Origin: CAMYOC01 sp963704875
GTDB taxonomy: Bacteria > Pseudomonadota > Gammaproteobacteria > Steroidobacterales > XN24
Length of the DNA: 64,000 nucleotides
NCBI GenBank assembly: GCA_963704875.1
Contig: CAVPIA010000003.1
Span: 1 to 64,000, forward strand
Direction: 5' to 3'
Below are positions 17,566 through 26,534 of the stretch, one piece after another. The translations under genes and the position numbers were made by a program. How positions within the stretch are numbered: position 1 is the first letter of the stretch; each line of letters starts with the position of its first letter. Under the pieces are notes generated by a model. The model ran no database searches and was not told the DNA's origin. It worked only from the letters and a program-made list of their open reading frames with translations.

Positions 17566-18365
17566 TAGAGCTGCTCTCGGATCCCGCCGCCTGGCTGGCG
17601 CTTGCCACGCTCACCGCCCTTGAGATCGTCCTCGGGGTCGACAACATTATCTTCCTGTCAGTGATCGCCGCGCGGCTGCCGGAACATCAGCGCGCCCGGG
17701 CACGACGGCTCGGCCTGCTGCTGGCGATGGGCCTGCGCATCCTGCTGCTGCTCACTATCACCTGGATCATGGGCATGACCCGGCCCCTGTTCACGCTGTT
17801 CGATGACCCGGTCACGGTGCGCGACCTGATCCTGATCCTGGGCGGCTTGTTCCTGATCGCAAAGAGCACCATGGAAGTCCATGCCCAGCTCGAAGGCCCC
17901 GAGATCGACGAGACTACGGCGGTCGTCGCCACGTTTGGTGGTGTGCTGGTGCAGATCGGCCTGATCGATCTGGTGTTTTCGATCGACTCGGTGGTCACCG
18001 CGATTGGCTTGGTGAAGCAAGTGGAGATCATGATCGCCGCGGTGGTCATTTCCATCGGCGTGATGATGGTCGCGGCAGGACCGGTGGGCGCCTTTGTCGA
18101 CAAGCATCCGACGATCAAGATGCTGGCGCTGTCCTTCCTGTTGCTGATCGGTATGGCGCTGATCGCAGACGGCCTCGGCCTGCACATCCCGAAGGGCTAC
18201 ATCTATTTCGCGATGGCGTTTTCCTTCGGTGTCGAGATGTTGAATCTGCGGGTTCGCCGTCGACGGCTATCATCACCGATCAGGCTCAAACGGCATCAGG
18301 CGACGGAAACCGTTGCGGATGCGGAAATAGCGGCAAGCCAGCCGGACGATAAAAGCGGCCGCTGA
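17562..18365 (+). CDS. TerC family integral membrane protein
   Basis: This 267-residue protein has about seven membrane segments. It carries the TerC hallmark acidic motifs ALEIVLGVDNIIFLS near residue 20 and LVFSIDSVVTAIG near residue 140. Members of this family are linked to metal (Mn2+) export or tellurite resistance and to loading metals into exported proteins. The ATG overlaps the stop of the carrier gene by four bases, so the two are translationally coupled. The C-terminal tail is basic and then acidic and is expected in the cytoplasm. Its position suggests it serves the same envelope process as its partner, which is inference. Confidence 0.9.
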   Translation: MIELLSDPAAWLALATLTALEIVLGVDNIIFLSVIAARLPEHQRARARRLGLLLAMGLRILLLLTITWIMGMTRPLFTLFDDPVTVRDLILILGGLFLIAKSTMEVHAQLEGPEIDETTAVVATFGGVLVQIGLIDLVFSIDSVVTAIGLVKQVEIMIAAVVISIGVMMVAAGPVGAFVDKHPTIKMLALSFLLLIGMALIADGLGLHIPKGYIYFAMAFSFGVEMLNLRVRRRRLSSPIRLKRHQATETVADAEIAASQPDDKSGR

Positions 18366-18570
18366 ACCAGCCTACCGGGGCGGCCTCCAGGGTTGGCTCT
18401 GAGGCCACCTCCGATGCCGGCCTTGTAGACCGGGAGGACAAGGGCCCAGGCGGCATGCCATCTGCAAGTGCTTTCTCTCGCAATTCCCGCTTTGATTGAC
18501 CCGGGCATGCGCTGGCTCTTAAAATCCGCTGCCTGCGCATTCGGGTCCGCGCATTCGGGCCTGCGCATTT

Positions 18571-18645
18571 GGGCGATTAGCTCAGCGGGAGAGCGCTCCC
18601 CTCACACGGGAGAGGTCGCTGGTTCAATCCCAGCATCGCCCACCA
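18571..18645 (+). tRNA. tRNA-Val (anticodon CAC)
   Basis: This is a 75-nt cloverleaf with encoded CCA, acceptor stem GGGCGAT/ATCGCCC, anticodon loop CTCACAC within CTCCC/GGGAG and T-loop TTCAATC. It is a single gene followed 12 bases later by a strong terminator hairpin. Confidence 0.95.
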
Positions 18646-18656
18646 TCAAACTCCCG

Positions 18657-18688
18657 AAACAGCCACCCCTCAGGGTGGCTGTTTTGTT
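18657..18688 (+). terminator. Rho-independent terminator of tRNA-Val
   Basis: AACAGCCACCC and GGGTGGCTGTT pair around the loop CTCA, followed by TTGTTTG. The stem is strong, with a U-rich tail. It sits directly after the tRNA. Confidence 0.85.
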
Positions 18689-18710
18689 TGCGGATCATGG
18701 AACCCAAGAT

Positions 18711-18740
18711 CGGGGTCAGAAACAAACGTCTGTGACCCCG
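18711..18740. repeat. REP-like palindrome
   Basis: GGGGTCA at 18712-18718 pairs with TGACCCC at 18733-18739 across a short loop. GGGGTCAG...CTGACCCC palindromes are common dispersed (RAYT/REP-type) repeats in gammaproteobacteria. The rest of the 375-base gap 18646-19020 holds no gene and should contain the promoter of the ATPase operon. Confidence 0.4.
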
Positions 18741-19020
18741 GTTTACTCGATTTCCGCCCCCGGGCTCCATGCCGATTGCCGGGCCTGGCACACGGCTCGG
18801 GGCCATCCGGAGAGACCTGCGGCCTGTGGCGGCCTCGCCCGATTTTCAGGCGTCAAACCGGCGTCCTCCCGTAAGTAGTTCGCCCCATATCCAAATTGCT
18901 CTGGATCAATAGCTAGCCGCCCAGCTTCTGCTAGATTTAGCTTGACGGCAGGGGTCCAATAGCGGCCGCTCTCTTGTGGTCGAAGGCTTCCTGCCAGTGA
19001 CCTGATAGGAGAGTGCTAAC

Positions 19021-19377
19021 GTGGCAAATCCTTCCCCGCCCCGCCGTTTCGAGACCATCCGTGAAGCCATGGATGCCGTCCTCGAGGCCGAGCGCGAGGC
19101 TCAGGCCAGCCTGGCCAGAACTCAGCAGGAAGCCGACGCCATTGTCGCCGCCGCCCGGGAAACGGCCCGCGAGATTCAGGCGCGCACCCAAAGCCGTATA
19201 ACCCGCATGCACACGGCCTGCGAGACCCGCACGACTGATCAGGTCACAGCAATGAAGCGCGAGGCAGTTGCTGCGCTGGGTTCGGCGAATCGCAGTCACG
19301 ACGAATCTGCGGCGATCCAGCAGGCAGCTTTACGCCTTGCCGAACGCATGACAACACCGCGAAGTGACGACGCGTGA
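19021..19377 (+). CDS. V/A-type ATPase peripheral-stalk subunit (G/H-like)
   Basis: This 118-residue, almost fully helical coiled-coil protein (EAEREAQASLARTQQEADAI and similar Ala/Glu/Arg heptads) fits the G/H subunit that pairs with subunit E to form the peripheral stalk. It starts with GTG at 19021 behind AGGAGAG. It is the first gene of a nine-gene operon, and the next gene starts inside its stop codon (GTGA). Assignment rests on coiled-coil character, size and position, because these subunits diverge fast. Confidence 0.75.
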   Translation: MANPSPPRRFETIREAMDAVLEAEREAQASLARTQQEADAIVAAARETAREIQARTQSRITRMHTACETRTTDQVTAMKREAVAALGSANRSHDESAAIQQAALRLAERMTTPRSDDA

Positions 19378-20159
19378 GCGCCACCAGTCAACTCGGGTAC
19401 GTGCAGACCCGGCTCCAGGCCCGGCACGGGCAGAGGCCGACGGAAGAAGGCTGGCGTTTGCTGGAAACGGCACCGGACCTGGCCGCCTATCTGCAATCAG
19501 CACGGCGTACGACGCTGGCGCCGTGGATTTCGCACATGCCGGCAGAACTCGAGGTCCATCGCATCGAGCGCTCTCTCAGGGACGACTGGGGCATATTCGT
19601 CCGCGAACTGGCCGACTGGGCACCAGGCGAATGGCAGGCAGCGATCCGCTGGTTTGCGACCGCGCCCTATCTGACCCATCTGGTACATCTGAGTCGCGGT
19701 GAGTATGTCGCGGCCTGGATGCGCGAGGATCCGGTGCTGAGCCTCCTCGCGATTGAGAATCCTGCCTCGCGGACAGCCAAGATCGAAGAGTCACCGATGG
19801 CACCTGTGCTGTATGCCGTCAGTGATGGAGTTCTCCCAATCACCGCCTGGATGGAACAGTGGCTGACACTGGCGCCGAAAGACGACGCCGAGACGCTCAA
19901 ACAATTGAACAGCCTGGTCAGGATAGTCGCCGAGCATTTTCAGGCGCTGGCTGAATGGTCCGCCGACGCAGCCCTGACGCGCGGTCATCGTGAAGCGTTG
20001 CGCGGCGACTTGTTGCGCCGGTTTCGCCGCCATGCCCGAACCCCGGTGGCAATCTTCGCCTATCTGGGGATGGCATTGCTCGATTTCGAGCGTCTGCGCG
20101 GTGGCCTGGTGTTGCGCGCACTGTTTCCGGATCCGGCGGGGAGGCCCACATGGGCATAA
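19374..20159 (+). CDS. Divergent V/A-type ATPase subunit, C(d)-like by position
   Basis: This is a 261-residue soluble helical protein starting with GTG at 19374 and overlapping its neighbours on both sides. Sequence resemblance to the AC39/subunit C family, which caps the rotor ring and links it to the central stalk, is weak. All other subunits of the complex are present and this is the only open slot, so a C/d role is the best guess. Trp-rich stretches (PWISHMPAELE, DWAPGEWQAAIRWF) are notable. It could instead be a lineage-specific assembly factor. Confidence 0.55.
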   Translation: MSATSQLGYVQTRLQARHGQRPTEEGWRLLETAPDLAAYLQSARRTTLAPWISHMPAELEVHRIERSLRDDWGIFVRELADWAPGEWQAAIRWFATAPYLTHLVHLSRGEYVAAWMREDPVLSLLAIENPASRTAKIEESPMAPVLYAVSDGVLPITAWMEQWLTLAPKDDAETLKQLNSLVRIVAEHFQALAEWSADAALTRGHREALRGDLLRRFRRHARTPVAIFAYLGMALLDFERLRGGLVLRALFPDPAGRPTWA

Positions 20160-22012
20160 GACCGGCCGCGGCCAGCTGGTTTGAGATTCTCACGCCGCGG
20201 GAACAGGTGACGCGTGCGCTGCGCTGTCTGGCCACGACGGGCGCCGTGGAGTTGCAGTGCCATAGCCACACTACCAGCCGGGCGATGCTGCCCGATCTGA
20301 GCCGAGGTCTGGAGGAATTCGGCGAACTCTCCAGACGCTACGACGACTGGTGGCCGCAACCGCTGAAACAACCGGTCGAAACCGCCACCGAACCTGCCGC
20401 TCAATTGAGCAATGCATTGGAGACCTTGCGCGCCTGGGCCGAAGAAGCCGGGCCGGTGATCGCAGAATTGCAGGGCACCCGCCGTATGCTCGCAGATCTC
20501 GAGACGCTGGCCGACGCGTTTTCAGTCGAACGCGAGCGCTTGCCAAATCTCCATCAACTTGCCGCGGCCGGACCGTATCTGGAGGGTCGCCTGTTCGTGC
20601 TGCCACCCACCGCCGTGCTGCAGCAGGCGCCACCGTCCGTGCTGATGGAAACCGTGCAGACTGAAGAGCGTCGCTATCTGTTCGCGGTGGGCGAGCGCTC
20701 GCAGATCGAAGCGCTGGACGAGCAGATGACTGCGCTACGCGCGCGACCATTGACCATGCCGGCCTGGTTGCCGGCGGAACCTGGCGGCGCGCTGGCCGCA
20801 GTCCGGGCCCGGGTGACTGAGGGCCGCGACGCGGACGCAAAGCTGACAAGACGCCTGGACGACATCCACGAACGCCACGGTCTCGCCGATGCGCTGGGCC
20901 AGCTGCATCTGCTGGAGTGGTACATACGCCACGTTCCAGAGCTGCCAACCACAGATCACTTCGCGTGGATCACTGGCTGGACCAGCGACCTTCAGGCGGA
21001 GCAACTGGAGTCCGCGCTCAAACAAAAGGACCTCAATTGCCTGTTACGCCTTAGCGAGCCACCGCCGGACATGGAACCACCGGTGGTACTGCGCAACCCC
21101 GGCTGGGTACGCCAGTTCGAGCTGTTTGCCGGCCTGCTCGGCATGCCCGGCCGCGAGGATGTCGATCCAAGTCGCATCGTCGCGCTAATGGCACCGTTAA
21201 TGTTCGGTTACATGTTCGGCGATGTCGGCCAGGGCGCCGTGCTGCTTGTCGCCGGCTTGCTGCTGAGAAAGAAAATGCCGGCCCTTGGTCTGCTCGTGCC
21301 TGGTGGCATCTCGGCGATCATTTTCGGGTTTGTGTTCGGCAGCGTATTCGCCAGCGAGCACATCATCGCGCCGCTATGGCTGCATCCGATCGAGCAGCCG
21401 ATCCCGGTCCTCGCCGCCAGCCTGATTTTCGGTGTCTTTGTGGTTACCTCCGGACTGTGCCTGGACGGTCTGCAATTCCACTGGCGCGGCCAGGCGAGCG
21501 AATTCTGGGGCGCGCGATTCGGTCTTAGTCTGACTTACTTCGGACTGCTGGCCGCATTCTGGCATGCCGGCGGTTTGTGGCTCGCGATGCTGGGCACCGT
21601 CTGGTTTATCGTCGGCGCTGGCCTGACCGGTCAACAGCGCGGCGCCGCTGCGATGGGTGAGTCCGCCATTGAGTATGCCGAGCTGGTGCTTCAGGTCGCA
21701 GTGAACACGATATCGTTCGTGCGCGTCGGTGCCTTCGCGCTGGCCCATGCCGGTCTCTCGGCAGCGGTCATCGGCATGGCTGATGGCTTCGACTCCCTGG
21801 TCGGCCGGCTCGCCGTGCTCGTCTTTGGTAACGCACTGATCATCGGTCTCGAAGGCCTGGTGGTCGGTATCCAGACCACACGCCTGGTCTTGTTCGAATT
21901 CTTCATTCGTTTCCTCCGTTCCAGCGGGCGCCGCTTCAGGCCCCTGCCGAGCCCTGACGAGCCTGCCGGGGCGGAGGAAACGTCCAAAAAGCATCAAAGG
22001 AGATCCTCATGA
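20150..22012 (+). CDS. V-type ATP synthase subunit I (a-subunit)
   Basis: This 620-residue membrane subunit forms the ion half-channels next to the rotor ring. The N-terminal half (1-310) is cytoplasmic with coiled-coil stretches. The C-terminal half has about eight membrane segments. The essential channel Arg lies in NTISFVRVGAFALAHAGL (about residue 525), the family's signature, and FGYMFGDVGQGAVLL opens the membrane region. The start ATG at 20150 overlaps the preceding gene by 10 bases and the stop overlaps the K gene by four. A short basic, Pro-rich tail closes the protein. Confidence 0.95.
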   Translation: MGIRPAAASWFEILTPREQVTRALRCLATTGAVELQCHSHTTSRAMLPDLSRGLEEFGELSRRYDDWWPQPLKQPVETATEPAAQLSNALETLRAWAEEAGPVIAELQGTRRMLADLETLADAFSVERERLPNLHQLAAAGPYLEGRLFVLPPTAVLQQAPPSVLMETVQTEERRYLFAVGERSQIEALDEQMTALRARPLTMPAWLPAEPGGALAAVRARVTEGRDADAKLTRRLDDIHERHGLADALGQLHLLEWYIRHVPELPTTDHFAWITGWTSDLQAEQLESALKQKDLNCLLRLSEPPPDMEPPVVLRNPGWVRQFELFAGLLGMPGREDVDPSRIVALMAPLMFGYMFGDVGQGAVLLVAGLLLRKKMPALGLLVPGGISAIIFGFVFGSVFASEHIIAPLWLHPIEQPIPVLAASLIFGVFVVTSGLCLDGLQFHWRGQASEFWGARFGLSLTYFGLLAAFWHAGGLWLAMLGTVWFIVGAGLTGQQRGAAAMGESAIEYAELVLQVAVNTISFVRVGAFALAHAGLSAAVIGMADGFDSLVGRLAVLVFGNALIIGLEGLVVGIQTTRLVLFEFFIRFLRSSGRRFRPLPSPDEPAGAEETSKKHQRRSS

Positions 22013-22362
22013 AACTTTCCGCCACACTTCTCATCGGCGCCTCGGTGGTGGTCGCGGTCGCAGCGGTGACCGGGACCCTGTTGCTGGCCTTTCCTGACGT
22101 CGCATGGGCCGAGGAAGTTCTGGCCGTCGTCGCCGTCGATCCGAATGTCGTGCAGTGGGGCTTTGCCTCCGCCGCCGCCTCTGCCGGACTATCGGCCGCG
22201 GCCGCCGGCTATGCGGTCGCACATGTAGGTAGCGCCGCCGTCGGCGCGCTGGCCGAGAAACCGGAACTGATGGGTCGTGTGCTGGTGGTGGTCGGGCTGG
22301 CCGAGGGTATCGCCATCTACGGTCTGATCGTTTCGATTCTTATCCTCAATCGTCTGGGCTGA
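22009..22362 (+). CDS. V-type ATP synthase subunit K (rotor ring c-subunit)
   Basis: This 117-residue proteolipid has an N-terminal hydrophobic segment that looks like a cleaved signal peptide (to about AWAEE). Two ring helices follow, so it is the 8-kDa type rather than the four-helix type. The ion-carrying Glu is E99 in VGLAEGIAIYG. At the first-helix position where Na+-type rings carry Gln (15 residues before the loop Pro) there is Val. The Tyr five residues after the Glu is kept. This favours proton coupling, by inference from known ring chemistry. Many copies form the membrane rotor. It is translationally coupled to subunit I. Confidence 0.93.
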   Translation: MKLSATLLIGASVVVAVAAVTGTLLLAFPDVAWAEEVLAVVAVDPNVVQWGFASAAASAGLSAAAAGYAVAHVGSAAVGALAEKPELMGRVLVVVGLAEGIAIYGLIVSILILNRLG

Positions 22363-22363
22363 T

Positions 22364-22696
22364 ATGACCACGCCCTGGTTTATCGGCGATGAACTCACCG
22401 GCGCGGGATTTCGCCTGGCCGGTGCGAAGGTGATGATCATCGAGGACCAGGGAGATGGTCCGGGCGAGAACATGGCAGACAAACAGATCGTGACGGAGAT
22501 CTTCGGTCGCGCACTGGCCGAAGCATCGCTGGTGACGATCACTACGACAGTGGCGGCGCAATTGCCGTCGGAGCGTATCGCGCGAGCCATCTATGCCGCA
22601 CAGCCACCGCTGGCTGTGGTGCCTGATGCCCGGGATACCCTGCCGCTGCCAAATTTGGGTCGCCGCGTGCGCAGCGCCCTGGGAGTCGAATCATGA
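22364..22696 (+). CDS. V-type ATP synthase subunit F
   Basis: This is a 110-residue small central-stalk subunit. The fold signature is visible as an N-terminal FIGDELTGAGFRLAG followed by an alternating beta/alpha pattern and the SLVTITTTVAAQLP strand region. Together with subunit D it forms the rotor shaft inside the A3B3 head. It begins one base after the K stop, and its own stop overlaps the start of subunit E by four bases. Confidence 0.88.
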   Translation: MTTPWFIGDELTGAGFRLAGAKVMIIEDQGDGPGENMADKQIVTEIFGRALAEASLVTITTTVAAQLPSERIARAIYAAQPPLAVVPDARDTLPLPNLGRRVRSALGVES

Positions 22697-23409
22697 CCGA
22701 GTTCGAAGGTGTCCTTGCCTATCAGGTCCGCTCGATGCTCGATGGCATCGCCACGGACCTGCAGATACGGTGCGAGGCCACGCTCGATGAAGCCAGGCGG
22801 CGCGCGCGCGAGCTGCTGGCGGAGACACGTCGCAAGGCACGCGAACGGGTTGCTCAGGCGGTGGCGGAGGAGCGCCTGCTGATGGCACAGAGCCTGGACA
22901 AAACCGCCGCCGCGCTGGCATCGCGTCAGCGGCGCCGACAGCAGGCCATCGACGTGGACCGTCTGGAACGGGGCCGCGCGCTGCTGAACGAGGCACTGCG
23001 TTTGCGTTGGCAAGATCCGGACAAACGTCGCGCGTGGGTACGCGCGGTGATCGAGGATGCCTACGCCATCCTGCCTGCGGGCAACTGGCACATCCATTAC
23101 CCGAAGGAGATTGAAGAAGCCTGGTTGACGGATCTGGTGCAGCAGGCCGCCGTCAAAAGCGCGGCAGCGACAACCGGTGATGGCCCGGATCACGATAGCT
23201 CAAACCAGGATGGCCCGATGCCAGGCGCCAGCCCGGGCTTCCAGGCGGTTGATGATGTAGAGGGCGGTCTGCGCATATTGCGTGGATCCGCCTGTTTGGA
23301 AATGACCATTGCGGGTCTTATGGCCCGGGCGGACGAACTGTCCAGCGAACTGCTGGCGGAGATATACGCCCAGGACACGCCACCCGCTGCGGAGAGAAAA
23401 CATGGCTGA
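22693..23409 (+). CDS. V-type ATP synthase subunit E
   Basis: This 238-residue peripheral-stalk subunit has a long Arg/Glu/Ala coiled coil (residues 20-100) and a globular C-terminal half (WHIHYPKEIEEAWL onward). A Gly/Ser/Asp-rich linker lies at about 165-185. The C-terminal segment GGLRILRGSACLEMTIAGLMARADELSSELLAEIY matches the E subunit end that contacts the catalytic head. The stop overlaps the start of subunit A by eight bases. Confidence 0.88.
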   Translation: MTEFEGVLAYQVRSMLDGIATDLQIRCEATLDEARRRARELLAETRRKARERVAQAVAEERLLMAQSLDKTAAALASRQRRRQQAIDVDRLERGRALLNEALRLRWQDPDKRRAWVRAVIEDAYAILPAGNWHIHYPKEIEEAWLTDLVQQAAVKSAAATTGDGPDHDSSNQDGPMPGASPGFQAVDDVEGGLRILRGSACLEMTIAGLMARADELSSELLAEIYAQDTPPAAERKHG

Positions 23410-25153
23410 AGCTGCCATCCGCTGGATCGGCGGTCCAGTGCTCAAGGCCCTTGTGGACGGGCGCTTTCACGTGCACGAGGCGATACAGGTCGGCGAGCGA
23501 CGTTTGCTGGGGGAAGTGATCCAGCTGAACGAGAATCTGCTCACGGCGCAGGTCTATGAGGACACCACCGGCCTGAAACCGGGCGATCCGGTCGTTGGCA
23601 CCGGCCTGCCGCTGTCCGTGCCGCTCGGGCCTGGACTGCTGGGCCGGATCATGGACGGCTTGCTACGCCCGCTGGCCGACGCCTCGGTGCACTTCTACGC
23701 CACCGGCACCGTCGGCAGCCGGGACACCAAGCTCGGCTTCAAGCCGACCGCCAAGCCCGGGCAGCAGCTGGAACCGGGCGCCAGTTTTGGCGACATCGAA
23801 CGGCCGGGACCCGCACTGCGTTGTCTTGTGCCGCCGCAGATCAGCGGCACCGTGGAGTCCATCGTCGAGCCTGGCAATTATGCCGAAACCGATACGTTAT
23901 GCGTGGTCGTGGACGACACCGGGAAACGCCACGATCTGGCAATGATCCATCAATGGCCGGTTCGCCATGCCCGACCGGTCAGCAAGCGCATCAATCCGGA
24001 AGCACCGATGGTCACCGGACAACGCATCCTCGACACCTTGTTCCCGGTGGCCCGCGGCGGTCGCGCCGCGCTGCCCGGCGGTTTCGGCACCGGCAAGACG
24101 GTGTTGCAGGAGAGCCTGGCCAAATGGTGCGACGCCGACGTGATCATCTATGTCGGCTGCGGCGAGCGTGGCAACGAGATGTCCGAAGTGCTGGACGAAT
24201 TCCCGACGCTGGAGGATCCGCGCACCGGCAGGCCGCTGATGGAGCGAACGGTCATTATCGCCAACACCTCCAATATGCCGGTGGCGGCCCGCGAGGCGAG
24301 CGTCTACACGGCGATCACCGTGGCCGAATATTTCCGCGACCAGGGTCTGCATGTGGCGCTGATGGCTGACTCGACCAGCCGCTGGGCGGAGGCACTGCGC
24401 GAGGTATCCGGACGCCTCGGAGAGCTGCCCGGTGAATCCGGCTATCCGGCGTATCTGAGCTCACGTCTGGCCGAGTTCTATGAGCGTGCGGCCCGGGTCA
24501 AGACCCTCGCTGGCGAGGAGGGATCGGTCACGATTATCGGCGCCATCAGCCCACCCGCCGGCGATTTTTCGGAACCGGTCACCAGCCACTCCAAGCGGTA
24601 TGTGCGCAGCTTCTGGGCACTAGACCGCGGCCGCGCCCAGGCGCGCTTTTATCCTGCCATCCACCCGTTGACCTCCTACGCCGAAGACGTGGATGTGCTG
24701 GCCCGCTGGTGGCAGTTGCAGGGCAATCCGGACTGGCGCGAACATCGCCAGCGTCTGCTCACGCTGCTGGAGCAACAGGAAAAGCTCGAGCGCATGGCGC
24801 GTATCGTGGGCAAGGACGCATTACCGCCGGCGCAACAGCTCACCCTGCTGTGCGCGGATCTGGTCAACGAGGGTTTTTTGTATCAATCCTCGTTCTCCGA
24901 AATCGACCGTTACTGCTCGCCCGCGAGACAGTCGGCCATGCTGCGTTTGCTGATGCACTTCATCGATCGATCGGCTGAGGCCATCGATGCCGGCGTGCAT
25001 GTCGACGCCGTGGCCTCGCTCGCTGTGTTGCGTCGTTTGCGCCGGCTGGGCGAGGAAATGGCCGAGGACAATCTGGATCTGGCCAAAACCATCTGGGGCG
25101 AGATCGACGACGAGTTCGAGGCGCTCAAAGGAGTCAACAACGATGCGCGGTGA
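23402..25153 (+). CDS. atpA: V-type ATP synthase catalytic subunit A
   Basis: This 583-residue catalytic subunit carries the Walker A loop GGFGTGKTVLQ (about residues 224-234), the GERGNEMSEVL segment, Walker B (VALMADSTSRWAEALREVS) and the family's non-homologous bulge insert (about 110-200). I chose ATG 23402 (MAEAAIRWIGGPVLKA); the reading frame is open further upstream but that part overlaps subunit E. Three copies alternate with subunit B in the head and hydrolyse or make ATP. The gene overlaps its neighbours on both sides. The symbol follows the V/A-type convention. Confidence 0.96.
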   Translation: MAEAAIRWIGGPVLKALVDGRFHVHEAIQVGERRLLGEVIQLNENLLTAQVYEDTTGLKPGDPVVGTGLPLSVPLGPGLLGRIMDGLLRPLADASVHFYATGTVGSRDTKLGFKPTAKPGQQLEPGASFGDIERPGPALRCLVPPQISGTVESIVEPGNYAETDTLCVVVDDTGKRHDLAMIHQWPVRHARPVSKRINPEAPMVTGQRILDTLFPVARGGRAALPGGFGTGKTVLQESLAKWCDADVIIYVGCGERGNEMSEVLDEFPTLEDPRTGRPLMERTVIIANTSNMPVAAREASVYTAITVAEYFRDQGLHVALMADSTSRWAEALREVSGRLGELPGESGYPAYLSSRLAEFYERAARVKTLAGEEGSVTIIGAISPPAGDFSEPVTSHSKRYVRSFWALDRGRAQARFYPAIHPLTSYAEDVDVLARWWQLQGNPDWREHRQRLLTLLEQQEKLERMARIVGKDALPPAQQLTLLCADLVNEGFLYQSSFSEIDRYCSPARQSAMLRLLMHFIDRSAEAIDAGVHVDAVASLAVLRRLRRLGEEMAEDNLDLAKTIWGEIDDEFEALKGVNNDAR

Positions 25154-26534
25154 ACTGATGCTCAACGGCGCCGTACGGCGTATCGAAGGCCCCTTGCTTT
25201 ACGTGCAACGCGGCGCGCAGGTTGGCCTGAATGAAGCGGTGGAAATCCTCGGGGTAACCGGCGGACCAAGAGTGGGCCGGATCGCCGCGCTGGATGATGC
25301 CAGCATGATTATCGAGGTGCTGGAATCCACCACCGGTCTGGGCCTCGAGGATACGCGTATTCGCTTAAAGGCCGAGCCGCTGCGCTTCTCGGTGGGACCG
25401 GGCCTGCTCGGTCGCGTGTTCAACAGCGTCGGCGAACCGCTGGATGGCGGCCCGCCGATACCGGCGGCGCAGCGCATGCGGATCGATGGTCTGGCGATCA
25501 ACCCGACTGCCCGCGCCCTGCCCCGGGATTTCATCGAGACCTCGATCTCGACCATCGACCTGATGAACAGCCTGGTACGCGGACAGAAATTGCCGCTGTT
25601 CTCCTGCGGCGGCCTGCCCCACGATCGATTGGCAACGCAGATCGCACAACGCGCCCGCTTGCGTGGCAAAACGGAAGGCCAGTTCGCGATCGTGTTTGTC
25701 GGCATCGGCGTTCCGCATGACACGGCCGAGGCCTTTCGCCTGGCGATGGAATCAAGCGGCGCGCTGGAACACACGGTGATGTTCCTGAACCGGGCGGATG
25801 AACCCAGCACGCAGCGCCTGTTGACCCCACGTTATGCGCTGACCGCAGCGGAATATCTGGCTTTTACCGAGGGTCGTCACGTACTGGTCATCCTGACTGA
25901 CATGACCAATTACTGCGAGGCCTTGCGTGAGGTGTCTGCCAGCCACGGTGAGATCCCCAGCCGCAAGGGTTACCCCGGCTATATGTATTCGGACCTGGCA
26001 TCGCTGTACGAACGGGCGGGCTGCATCAAGGGTCTGCCCGGCACCCTGACTCAGCTGCCGATCCTGACCATGCCCGGCGATGACATCGGGCATCCGATTC
26101 CTGATCTCACCGGTTACATCACCGAGGGCCAGATCGTGCTGGCCCGTGACCTCGATCACAAGGGCGTCTACCCGCCGGTGGCGGTACTGCCAAGTCTTTC
26201 CCGTCTGATGGACGCGGGTACCGGCAAGGGCTATACCCATCGCGATCATCCCAATCTGGCACATCAGCTGTTTGCCGCCTACGCCCGCTCTACCCGGGTA
26301 CGTGTGCTGGCCAGCGTCATGGGCTCCGAGGGATTGTCAGAAACCGACCGCCGGTATCTGGAATTTGGCGATGCCTTCGAGACCGATCTGGTCAGGCAGG
26401 ACGGTCCACGTACGCTGGAAGAGAGCATGGATGTGGGCTGGCGCCTGTTGCGTCTGTTACCGGAAGCCGAGTTGTCCCGTCTGAACGACGAGCAGATTTC
26501 GCAACACATCCGGCGGGAGACGGCGGATGCCTGA
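25143..26534 (+). CDS. atpB: V-type ATP synthase non-catalytic subunit B
   Basis: This 463-residue regulatory head subunit starts at ATG 25143, 11 bases inside the end of subunit A. It has the beta-barrel N-domain, the nucleotide-binding fold without a canonical P-loop Lys (LPLFSCGGLPHDRLA in its place), the VILTDMTNYCEALREVS segment and the ITEGQIVLARDL signature. The missing P-loop is normal for subunit B. It alternates with subunit A in the cytoplasmic head. Confidence 0.96.
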   Translation: MRGELMLNGAVRRIEGPLLYVQRGAQVGLNEAVEILGVTGGPRVGRIAALDDASMIIEVLESTTGLGLEDTRIRLKAEPLRFSVGPGLLGRVFNSVGEPLDGGPPIPAAQRMRIDGLAINPTARALPRDFIETSISTIDLMNSLVRGQKLPLFSCGGLPHDRLATQIAQRARLRGKTEGQFAIVFVGIGVPHDTAEAFRLAMESSGALEHTVMFLNRADEPSTQRLLTPRYALTAAEYLAFTEGRHVLVILTDMTNYCEALREVSASHGEIPSRKGYPGYMYSDLASLYERAGCIKGLPGTLTQLPILTMPGDDIGHPIPDLTGYITEGQIVLARDLDHKGVYPPVAVLPSLSRLMDAGTGKGYTHRDHPNLAHQLFAAYARSTRVRVLASVMGSEGLSETDRRYLEFGDAFETDLVRQDGPRTLEESMDVGWRLLRLLPEAELSRLNDEQISQHIRRETADA

